Assembly: GCA_049662565.1 (NCBI GenBank)
Contig: JBATBW010000081.1
Location: 1-60,600 of the forward strand
DNA: 60,600 bases
DNA from: JBATBW01 sp049662565
Lineage (GTDB): Bacteria > Bacillota_I > Bacilli_A > Erysipelotrichales > Erysipelotrichaceae
Direction: 5' to 3'
Position numbers and translations under genes: made by a program. The number at the start of each line of letters is the position of its first letter. Within the stretch, counting starts at the first letter, position 1. Below the pieces are notes generated by a model, which was not told the origin of the DNA, made no database searches, and worked only from the letters and a program-made list of their open reading frames with translations. Below are positions 54,247 through 60,600 of this stretch, one piece after another.

Positions 54247-54267
54247 AAGCTCGCAAGAGCTTTTTTT
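54247..54267 (+). terminator. Terminator of the tRNA operon
   Basis: AAGCTC and GAGCTT around GCAA, followed by Ts. Confidence 0.9.
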
Positions 54268-54286
54268 CATATAAGGGGTTAAGGAT

Positions 54287-54718
54287 ATGAAAATACTAGT
54301 TAGTGCATGTTTAGTTGGGGTTAATTGTAAATATAATGGTGGTAATAATTATCATCCGTATTTAGTTGACTTTCTAAAGGATCATGAGTATATTACTGTT
54401 TGTCCAGAGTTGTTGTCAGGGATGGGGTGTCCGCGTAATTGTGTGGAACAAGTTAATGAGCGTTTTATTGATCAATTTGGTAATGATGTAAGTGATATAT
54501 TTGTTAAAGGAGTTAATTTAGCTTTATCTAAATTAAAGGATGAAGACATTGATTTGGTTATTCTTCAGTCACGTAGTCCGACTTGTGGGGTTAATCAAAG
54601 ATATGATGGTAGTTTTAGCGGTTCTTTAATTAATGAGTCGGGTTTGTTTGCTAAAAGACTGAAAGAATTGGGATATAAAGTTATTGATATTAAGGATTTT
54701 AAGGTCTTAGGAAACTAA
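54287..54718 (+). CDS. DUF523 family protein
   Basis: The 143-residue product has the family motifs: KILVSACLVGVNCKYNGGNN at the start, CPELLSGMGCPR and LQSRSPTCGV. Four conserved cysteines suggest a metal or Fe-S site. Function is unknown; members are frequent in anaerobic Firmicutes. Start ATG at 54287 after AAGGGGTTAAGG. Confidence 0.9.
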   Translation: MKILVSACLVGVNCKYNGGNNYHPYLVDFLKDHEYITVCPELLSGMGCPRNCVEQVNERFIDQFGNDVSDIFVKGVNLALSKLKDEDIDLVILQSRSPTCGVNQRYDGSFSGSLINESGLFAKRLKELGYKVIDIKDFKVLGN

Positions 54719-54728
54719 GATCTTTTTT
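54701..54728 (+). terminator. Terminator after the DUF523 gene
   Basis: AAGGTCTTAG and CTAAGATCTT pair around GAAA and run into Ts; the stem contains the stop codon. Confidence 0.85.
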
Positions 54729-54812
54729 ATTTGTGTAATTATATAATCTAATTATGAATATCAGTTAATATAATAATCAAAAAAATTAAATATTATACAC
54801 GATTATTTTGTA

Positions 54813-54869
54813 AAAATCAACACTTTTACTTGTGAAATTATTGATTTTATCGTTTGGTTATATTAGAAT
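54813..54869 (+). promoter_or_regulatory. Promoter and inverted repeat upstream of the CooC-dehydratase operon
   Basis: TTGATT (54841-54846) and TAGAAT (54864-54869) are 17 bases apart. The -35 lies in the right arm of an inverted repeat, AAAATCAA (54813-54820) and TTGATTTT (54841-54848), and a TTGTGAA half site like that of the redox regulator Rex stands at 54830-54836. A redox-responsive operator is possible but the second Rex half is poor. Confidence 0.45.
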
Positions 54870-54903
54870 AAAGGGGCAGACATACAAAAGGGGAGGTGTA
54901 CAT

Positions 54904-55665
54904 ATGGGAAAAGCGATTATTGCGCTTGCTGGTAAAGGTGGAGTAGGTAAGACTTCAATTTGTGCGACGATTGTAAGACAACTTGTTAAACAGTATCCAG
55001 ATAAAAGAATTTTAGCGATTGATGCTGATCCAGCGGTGGGACTTGCGACTGCTTTGAATGTGAAAGTAGAAAAAACTATTGATGACATTCGCAAGCAAAT
55101 CGTTGAGGCTGGTGAAAAGAATGATGATAAGCGTCAAGTTAAAGAACTATTAGGTGAAGCTCGTTATTTATTGTTCGATGCGATGATAGAAGAAGAGGGT
55201 TTCACTTTTATTGCGGTAGGTCGTCCGGAAGCTAAAGGTTGTTATTGCGGTATTAATTCGTATTTAAAAGAAGTGATTAGCTTGCTTAGTCAAGAATTTG
55301 ATTATGTGGTTATTGATGGCGAAGCAGGTATTGAACAGATTAATCGTCGTGTTATGGAGCAAGTAACACATTTAATTTTAGTTAGTGATCCAAGCAAAAA
55401 AGGAACTACTGTTATTCAAACGATTAAAAGAGTAGCGGATGATTTAGTGATGTATCAAGAAGTTGGAGCTATTATCAATCGTTTTAATGATGAGAGTCTG
55501 AAGGGTTTAATAAACACGGGTGGTATTAATGTTTTAAGTTATATTAGTGATGATGTTAACTTACAAATGTGTGATATCAAAGGAGAAAGTGTTTTAGATT
55601 TAACTGATAATAGTAATATTGTCAAGGGTGTAGAAGAGGCATTGATTAAACTTAACATAATATAG
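54904..55665 (+). CDS. CooC/AcsF-like P-loop ATPase (CODH/ACS nickel-insertion type)
   Basis: The 253-residue MinD-type ATPase has a deviant Walker A KGGVGKTS (11-18), IDADPAVGLATAL, VIDGEAGIEQINRRV and LVSDPSKKGT. The CxC at residues 113-115 (KGCYCGIN) matches the metal-binding cysteine pair of CooC, which dimerises and inserts nickel into CO dehydrogenase; AcsF serves acetyl-CoA synthase. No CO dehydrogenase gene is linked; the apparent client is the downstream ACS-like protein or the Fe-S dehydratase pair. ATG 54904 follows GGGGAGGT. First gene of the operon. Confidence 0.88.
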   Translation: MGKAIIALAGKGGVGKTSICATIVRQLVKQYPDKRILAIDADPAVGLATALNVKVEKTIDDIRKQIVEAGEKNDDKRQVKELLGEARYLLFDAMIEEEGFTFIAVGRPEAKGCYCGINSYLKEVISLLSQEFDYVVIDGEAGIEQINRRVMEQVTHLILVSDPSKKGTTVIQTIKRVADDLVMYQEVGAIINRFNDESLKGLINTGGINVLSYISDDVNLQMCDIKGESVLDLTDNSNIVKGVEEALIKLNII

Positions 55666-55678
55666 AAAGGGGATTTGT

Positions 55679-56896
55679 GTGAAAGATTTAAAACATATGA
55701 TTTATTTTGAGAGTTTGTTAGAAGATGCGAATAATGATCTTGTGCGTGAAGCGCAAAGTAATGGTCGTTTAGCATTAGGATATACATGCTTTCATATGCC
55801 AGAAGTATTATTGAATGTTGACAATTGTTTTTCGGTTCGCTTAAGAGCGCCAAATACGGGGTCAATGGAAGTCGCAACTTATTACATGTGTAATAGTAGT
55901 TGTGAGTATAGCCGAGCTTTATTAGAAAGAGCGATGGAAGGGAATTATCATTTCCTAGATGCGATGTGTGGTGTCGATTTATGTGAAGCGATGAATCGTT
56001 GTATGGAAAACATGGAGGTTTTACAAATCCAAGATCCAAAGAAAGAAAAGTTCTTTTGGACTAATACCGATGTAGCTTATGACGATGATGAAAAGAGTGT
56101 CAAACATACGGTTGAACAAATTAAGAGAAAAGTTATGGATCAATTAGCGGATCGTTATGGTGTTGATGTTAGTGATAAGGCGATACGTAAAGCGGTTGAC
56201 CAACATAATGAAGTTTGTCGGGTTTTGACAGAAATTGGGGAATTTCGTAAATTGGATAATCCGCCAATTACGGGTCATGAATTTCATATTTTAACTTTGG
56301 TTACTTATTGTTGTCCAAAGGATTTAATTATTGATAAATTAAGAGAAACTTTAGAAGAAATAAAAAATAGAGAAGTAGATAAGAAGAAACAACATCGCAT
56401 TAGAGTAGTAGTAGTGGGTAGTGAAATTGATGACCCAGATTTAATTTCTTTAATTGAAGATAATGGGGCTTTAGTTGTGGCAGATCGTTTTTGTTATGGC
56501 AGTATCCCAGGACGTCAAGAGATTATTTTAAATGATGAAGAAGATGCATTGACACAAGTTTGTCGTCGTTATCTACAAGATACCGAGTGTCCGCGTCATT
56601 GCGCACCTAAACGGGTTAAGTATCGTCATGATCATGTGGATCAATTAGTGAAAGAATATCATGCGGATGGGGTTATTTACCAACAAATGAAGTTTTGTAC
56701 TTATTGGTCATATGAAAGAACTTTAGCTTCGCATATTATGACTGAAGAATATCATATTCCGACTTTATCGATTGATAGACCATATCAAAGTCGAACTAGT
56801 GGTCAATTACGGACAAGGGTGCAAGCTTTTGTGGAAAATGTTGAAATTAAACAAATTAAAGCTAAACGTGAATTAAAGGAAAAGGAGGGGAAATAG
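55679..56896 (+). CDS. 2-hydroxyacyl-CoA dehydratase-like protein (HgdB/BcrC superfamily)
   Basis: The 405-residue protein resembles one subunit of 2-hydroxyacyl-CoA dehydratases, benzoyl-CoA reductases and double-cubane-cluster proteins. Visible marks are LALGYTCFHMPEVLL with Cys37, a Cys at MCNSSCEYSRAL (71, 75), the central VVVGSEIDDPDLISLIEDNG domain and the third cysteine in MKFCTYWSYE, closing with QLRTRVQAFVE. These would hold a [4Fe-4S] cluster fed by the activase encoded two genes downstream. GTG 55679 follows GAAAGGGG. No CoA-transferase or other acyl-CoA gene is linked, so the substrate is open. Confidence 0.85.
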   Translation: MKDLKHMIYFESLLEDANNDLVREAQSNGRLALGYTCFHMPEVLLNVDNCFSVRLRAPNTGSMEVATYYMCNSSCEYSRALLERAMEGNYHFLDAMCGVDLCEAMNRCMENMEVLQIQDPKKEKFFWTNTDVAYDDDEKSVKHTVEQIKRKVMDQLADRYGVDVSDKAIRKAVDQHNEVCRVLTEIGEFRKLDNPPITGHEFHILTLVTYCCPKDLIIDKLRETLEEIKNREVDKKKQHRIRVVVVGSEIDDPDLISLIEDNGALVVADRFCYGSIPGRQEIILNDEEDALTQVCRRYLQDTECPRHCAPKRVKYRHDHVDQLVKEYHADGVIYQQMKFCTYWSYERTLASHIMTEEYHIPTLSIDRPYQSRTSGQLRTRVQAFVENVEIKQIKAKRELKEKEGK

Positions 56897-58465
56897 ATGA
56901 GTGAATATAAGCCAAAGAATTATAACTTAGGTAGTTTATATGATAATGATCATCGGGCGATGACTCATCGTGAATGGAAGGGTTTTAAAGACACGATGTA
57001 TGATTTTGGTCGTTGGTTAAAATGTTATGGGTTTATTGCTTCTCAATTAGGGGGGCATCCGATTTTAGTTATTCGGGCCTTAAAGCGTTATCGTTGGTTC
57101 TTATCTTATTTGACGGCTGCCAATATGATTGACCGTCATACGATTGGTATGCGTGGTAAGGAGCTTCGCTATATTCATGAAGAATTTTTTGCTTTAGTGC
57201 ATAATGCGACGATTAATTGTCGTAAAATATTGGTTCGTGATGAACATTTACGTCCAAATAGTAAGAAGGCGAAGGCGTTACGTGCTAATACTATCATGTT
57301 TGATGAAATGACTCCTAAGTCAATTATGTATGGTTTTCCGACTTTAGAGTGGTTAGATATTGCGATGGCGACGATTGGTATGCCTGGGGAAATAGATCAA
57401 ATTGCGAATGTATATTATATTGATAAAATTGAAGAATATGGGATGCCAGCGGACGTTTGTCCATTACCGGCTGCGGAGTGTGGTGTTGCGGTAGTTGATG
57501 ATTTTCCAATTGTTGGTTCATCTTTTATTACTAGTACGATGCCTTGTGATGGTAGTATTGGTCAAACAACTTTTATGGCTCGTTATTTGAAGGATTATCC
57601 AATTTTCCAAATAACTCCGCCTCAACGTTTTAATGAGGAAGAAGTACAAGAGTTTGCGGTTAAGAATTTACAAGAATGTATTGAGTTTATTGAAAAGAAT
57701 TATAATGTGAAATGGGATTGGGATGCTTTTTGGGAAAATTCGAAAAAGTATAATGAATCTTGTCAAGCAATTATAGATAAATGGGATATTAATACGACTG
57801 ATTATCCTCAAGTTTGTGGAGCGGCTTTATCTTTACCGCGAGAATTTGAATTCCAAGGTGCAGGTTGTATGGATGATTTCTTATATAAGACTCAACTTCG
57901 GACGACAGAAATGGCGAAAAAAGGCTATGAAGAAGATAAGAAAGCGGGTGTTAAACAATACCGTCATCGGGCGATAGTTTGGGCCTGCCCAGCGCATTAT
58001 TATACTAACTTTACTTATTGGGCGGATTCTACTTGGGGTGTTAAGACGCTAGTGGATATGGAATGTATGCTTTCTTATCATATGTATCATATTGGTGATG
58101 AAAAACAAGCGATGATAGATGTGGCGAAGAGTTATGAAAAGATGATGATGAGGTCACATACTAATGGTGGTTATGTTAACTCTTTGGATGAGTGTTGGAA
58201 GATGTGTAAGAAGTTTAATGTGGATATCGTTATTATGTATGATCATGTTAGTTGTAAGAACGTGGGATGTTTACATGGATTATATGAAGATCAAGCTAGA
58301 GAACATGGTGTTCATTTAATTTGGGTACCACATGATTTAATGGATCCAAGAACGGTTTCTCGTAAAGCGATGCGTGATGCTTTCAATAAATATATGACTA
58401 ACGTGTTCCGTGAGGAACCGATTGATCCTTCGTTTGTGGATTATGATGACCCAATTGCGTGGTAG
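56897..58465 (+). CDS. Divergent partner of the 2-hydroxyacyl-CoA dehydratase-like protein
   Basis: This 522-residue protein belongs to the same superfamily but is longer and divergent. It has a helical N-terminus rich in Trp/Tyr/Arg, a first domain with conserved Pro/Cys (MPADVCPLPAAECGVAV, STMPCDGSIGQT), and a second domain with AIVWACPAHYYTNF, CMLSYHMYHIGD, YDHVSCKNVGCLHG and a conserved HLIWVPHDLMDPRT. The cysteines at C-P-A-H and SCKNVGC suggest Fe-S ligands. It starts directly after the preceding stop with GGAGGGG upstream. With its neighbour it should form the electron-accepting heterodimer. Confidence 0.8.
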   Translation: MSEYKPKNYNLGSLYDNDHRAMTHREWKGFKDTMYDFGRWLKCYGFIASQLGGHPILVIRALKRYRWFLSYLTAANMIDRHTIGMRGKELRYIHEEFFALVHNATINCRKILVRDEHLRPNSKKAKALRANTIMFDEMTPKSIMYGFPTLEWLDIAMATIGMPGEIDQIANVYYIDKIEEYGMPADVCPLPAAECGVAVVDDFPIVGSSFITSTMPCDGSIGQTTFMARYLKDYPIFQITPPQRFNEEEVQEFAVKNLQECIEFIEKNYNVKWDWDAFWENSKKYNESCQAIIDKWDINTTDYPQVCGAALSLPREFEFQGAGCMDDFLYKTQLRTTEMAKKGYEEDKKAGVKQYRHRAIVWACPAHYYTNFTYWADSTWGVKTLVDMECMLSYHMYHIGDEKQAMIDVAKSYEKMMMRSHTNGGYVNSLDECWKMCKKFNVDIVIMYDHVSCKNVGCLHGLYEDQAREHGVHLIWVPHDLMDPRTVSRKAMRDAFNKYMTNVFREEPIDPSFVDYDDPIAW

Positions 58466-58482
58466 AAAAGGGAGATATAAAA

Positions 58483-59274
58483 ATGAAATATTATGGTGGA
58501 TGTGACGTTGGCTCTACTTATACAAAATGTGTAGTGGTTGACGAAAGTGGTAAAATGGTGGCGAACAGCACTATTCGTAGTAAAATAAATGCGGCGCAAA
58601 GTGCTAGTGATGCTTTAAATCAAACTATTAGTCAAATTGGTTTAAAATCATTGAATGAATTAGCTTATTTAGTTGGAACGGGTTATGGAAGAAATAAGGT
58701 GCCTCAAGCACAAGAAAATATTTCGGAAATTTCTTGTCATGCGATGGGTGTTCATATGACTAATCCTAATGTTAAGGCAATTATTGATATTGGGGGACAA
58801 GATGTTAAGGGTATTGCGATTGATACAGATGGTACAGTTCAAACTTTCGCAATGAATGATAAATGTGCAGCTGGTACTGGTCGTTTCTTTGAAGCGATGG
58901 CTAATGCTTTTGAATGTACTTTAGAAGAATTTTCTAATTTGTCTTTGACAGCGAAAAATGTTATTCCGATTACGGCGCAATGTACTGTTTTTGCGGAATC
59001 AGAAGTAATTACTTTAGTTGGTGAAGGTAAACCTCGTGATGAAATTGCGGCAGGTATTCAACAAGCGGTAGCGAAAAGATGTTTTGTTATGGCGAAAAAA
59101 GCCGGAGCTAAAGATCAAATTACTTTAACTGGTGGTTGTGCTAAGAATACGGGTTTAAAAAGAGCAATTGAAAATGTTTTAAAGATTAAAGTTGTGGAAT
59201 TAAACATTGATCCGCAATTAATGGGTGCTTTAGGGGCGGCTGAATATGCTCGTCAAAAAGGAATGGAGGTATAG
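58483..59274 (+). CDS. 2-hydroxyacyl-CoA dehydratase activase (ASKHA ATPase, HgdC-like)
   Basis: HgdC-like activases are homodimeric ASKHA-fold ATPases with one [4Fe-4S] cluster between the subunits; they drive single electrons to very low potential using ATP. The 263-residue protein has GCDVGSTYTKCVV, GTGYGRNKV, IIDIGGQDVKGIAID, the cluster cysteines Cys128 (NDKCAAGTGRFFE) and Cys167 (AQCTVFAESE), matching Cys127/Cys166 of Acidaminococcus HgdC, and LTGGCAKNTGL. ATG 58483 follows AAAGGGAG; the frame is open eight codons further upstream. Confidence 0.95.
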   Translation: MKYYGGCDVGSTYTKCVVVDESGKMVANSTIRSKINAAQSASDALNQTISQIGLKSLNELAYLVGTGYGRNKVPQAQENISEISCHAMGVHMTNPNVKAIIDIGGQDVKGIAIDTDGTVQTFAMNDKCAAGTGRFFEAMANAFECTLEEFSNLSLTAKNVIPITAQCTVFAESEVITLVGEGKPRDEIAAGIQQAVAKRCFVMAKKAGAKDQITLTGGCAKNTGLKRAIENVLKIKVVELNIDPQLMGALGAAEYARQKGMEV

Positions 59275-59277
59275 TAT

Positions 59278-59433
59278 ATGCCTTGGTATTTAATCGTTTT
59301 AATTGTGATTGTTGTTTTGTTTGTTTTATTATTTGTTGTTTATATAACTAATGCGGATTTAAAGTTAGTAGAAAAAACGTATAATTCATTATTGAAATAT
59401 CAAGAAAACAGAAAAGTCGATACTAAAATCTAA
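59278..59433 (+). CDS. 51-residue single-span membrane protein in the operon
   Basis: ATG 59278 begins a 51-codon gene: MPWYLIVLIVIVVLFVLL-type helix of about 22 hydrophobic residues, then a charged tail NADLKLVEKTYNSLLKYQ. GGAGG lies nine bases upstream, and its TAA overlaps the ATG of the next gene by one base, so it is a coupled, real gene. It lacks cysteines. It may hold the operon products at the membrane or mediate an interaction; no family is recognised. Confidence 0.75.
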   Translation: MPWYLIVLIVIVVLFVLLFVVYITNADLKLVEKTYNSLLKYQENRKVDTKI

Positions 59434-60134
59434 TGGAATTGTTTGATCATTTTATTAGTGAGATTGGTCAACTTGTAGTTGATAGAAAAATCTATAGTGC
59501 TAGTGTTTCAAATTTTAAAGGACGTAAAGGTGAATTAATTTTAAATAAGGATGCGGCTTTTACTTTAGGTAGTATGGGTAAGCATAGTGCTAACTGTACG
59601 TTATTTACTAATCAAGATATTAAAGATGAAGTAATTGTTTATGGTGAAGATTTAAATGAAATTACTAGTGACAAATCTTTTGTTCGTATTGCCATAATTC
59701 AAACATCAAATATTGAAGAACATGGTGAACAAGCAGCTTATAACATTATGGAAAACATAAGTCTACGGAAGTATGATGTTTTTGTGGATGGTTATATGGT
59801 GCGAACATCAATGGATTTAAAGGAAGATGTTAGAGTTAGTAAAGATGCGATAAAAAAGGGTCTTAAATTTAAAGATGTTGGTAATGAATATATTGAAATA
59901 TATAAACAAAATAAATATGTAAAGGGTTGTACGATTATTTTTATTACTAGTGATGACGCTAATTATCAAAGGTTAGAAGAAATTAGTTATAAGGCGGAAC
60001 AAACTTATAAAGCATTAAATCATTTATTAAAAGATTTAAAGATGGATTGTCATGCCTGTGGTTGGAAGAGTGTTTGCGACGAAGTAGAAGGTATGAAAGA
60101 AATGCATAGTGCATTATTAAAGAAGGAGATATAA
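59433..60134 (+). CDS. Short acetyl-CoA synthase/CdhC-like protein without the A-cluster domain
   Basis: The 233-residue protein matches the middle of the CO dehydrogenase/acetyl-CoA synthase beta family by eye: VIVYGEDLNEI (like the VxGPDIDEI of CdhC), a long loop, then RVSKDAIKKGLKFKDVG (134-150; CdhC RISKDAxKKG) and an IYKQNKYVKGCTIIFITSD strand. It ends just after a three-cysteine motif CHACGWKSVC (206-215), which corresponds to the start of the A-cluster Cys set of ACS. The remaining A-cluster ligands (a fourth cysteine and the CGC) are absent, so classical acetyl-CoA synthesis is excluded. Function unknown. Overlaps both neighbours by one base. Confidence 0.7.
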   Translation: MELFDHFISEIGQLVVDRKIYSASVSNFKGRKGELILNKDAAFTLGSMGKHSANCTLFTNQDIKDEVIVYGEDLNEITSDKSFVRIAIIQTSNIEEHGEQAAYNIMENISLRKYDVFVDGYMVRTSMDLKEDVRVSKDAIKKGLKFKDVGNEYIEIYKQNKYVKGCTIIFITSDDANYQRLEEISYKAEQTYKALNHLLKDLKMDCHACGWKSVCDEVEGMKEMHSALLKKEI

Positions 60135-60600
60135 TGGCCGAATTTAAAACAGATAAACAAATTCAAGATTTGTGTGATAGTTTTGGTGATTGGTTTAAGG
60201 ATAAAAGAGCGAATTGTGCGCATAATGCAGCCCAAATGACTAACGATTTATATCCTTATACTTCTATTTTTTCACCAATTAGAATTAATCGGATGGTTGT
60301 GAAAAATCGGGTGGTAATGGCACCGATGGGTAATCTTATGATGTGTGAAGAACATGGTCGTCCAAATGAAAAAATGATTCAATACTTCCTCGCAAGAGCT
60401 AAAGGTGGGGTTGGATTAATTACTAGTGGTTTAGTACCAATTAGTGATGGTATTGATAATACGGTTCAAGAACCAAATAAGAAAGTGATGATGCCTAGAA
60501 TCTCACCGGAAAGAACGTTGATGTCGGGGTGGCGTGATTTAGCACAAGGGTGTCATGCTTATGGTAGTCGTTTCTTTATTCAGTTTACACCGGGTTTAGG
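60134..60600 (+). CDS. Old-yellow-enzyme family NADH:flavin oxidoreductase, 5' part
   Basis: The first 155 residues are visible; the gene runs off the window. After a 40-residue N-terminal helix-rich extension comes the OYE start FSPIRINRMVVKNRVVMAPMGNLMMCEEHGRPNEKM (given here as VKNRVVMAPMGN), AKGGVGLITSGLVPIS and a segment SRFFIQFTPG. OYE/2-enoate-reductase proteins (FadH, BaiCD, enoate reductase) carry FMN and often a C-terminal [4Fe-4S] and FAD domain, not visible here. ATG 60134 overlaps the previous stop. It could supply or take electrons from the dehydratase-like pair. Confidence 0.85.
   Translation, partial: MAEFKTDKQIQDLCDSFGDWFKDKRANCAHNAAQMTNDLYPYTSIFSPIRINRMVVKNRVVMAPMGNLMMCEEHGRPNEKMIQYFLARAKGGVGLITSGLVPISDGIDNTVQEPNKKVMMPRISPERTLMSGWRDLAQGCHAYGSRFFIQFTPGL

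Noticed and set aside
55539..56039. A 166-residue minus-strand frame across the CooC/dehydratase junction
   Set aside because: No ribosome site, no recognisable motif, and it lies opposite two well-supported genes.

Overview
The window is a low-GC, densely packed stretch of a Firmicutes chromosome. Gene order matches Bacilli: ctp-(insert)-uvrB-uvrA-hprK-lgt-trxB-rapZ-yvcK-whiA, then trmB-M42 peptidase-ytpR-(sftA position)-murC-ytxG-ytxH-ccpA-tyrS-rpsD. Gram-positive rho-independent terminators, a T-box leader, a CIRCE element, HPr kinase with CcpA, and strong AGGAGG ribosome binding sites agree. The last gene cluster (CooC-like ATPase, 2-hydroxyacyl-CoA dehydratase-like proteins, old-yellow-enzyme reductase) points to a strict anaerobe. 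I infer an uncultured or poorly studied Erysipelotrichia-like gut bacterium; the genus cannot be named from the sequence alone.

Layout. 1-1700: the end of an S41 processing protease and an SGNH-hydrolase-like membrane protein. 1730-3900: a two-gene ATPase/RloB-type defence module with its own promoter and terminator, sitting between ctp and uvrB. 3965-17438: a long, mostly overlapping gene chain for DNA repair (uvrBA), carbon-catabolite signalling (hprK), lipoprotein maturation (lgt fused to a HAD phosphatase), thioredoxin reductase, rapZ-yvcK-whiA, a small membrane protein, two GNAT-fold acyltransferases and another HAD phosphatase. 17533-21449: a pyrophosphatase-like protein, an MBOAT/DHHW surface polymer O-acylation pair and a WYL regulator. 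21462-25215: yigZ (minus strand), CIRCE-controlled htpG and a cation efflux protein. 25375-28892: pgk-tpiA and glyA, separated by a degenerate 338-base gap. 28983-32377: a LytTR/AgrC-type two-component system, apparently frameshifted in the kinase, followed by two tandem paralogous membrane proteins of unknown role. 32431-34995: T-box leader and leuS. 35104-45526: the trmB to rpsD block. 45811-53171: a carboxylesterase under a palindromic operator, and an oppABCDF peptide importer. 53400-54236: a nine-gene tRNA operon. 54287-54718: a DUF523 protein.

54904-60600 (runs off the end) is the most interesting part. A CooC-type nickel-insertion-like ATPase, two 2-hydroxyacyl-CoA dehydratase-like Fe-S proteins, their ASKHA activase, a 51-residue membrane protein, a short protein that resembles only the middle part of acetyl-CoA synthase (CdhC/AcsB) and lacks the A-cluster domain, and an old-yellow-enzyme reductase form one tightly coupled operon. 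No CO dehydrogenase or full acetyl-CoA synthase is visible. I propose this as the best candidate for an undescribed ATP-driven low-potential reduction system. Its substrate is unknown.
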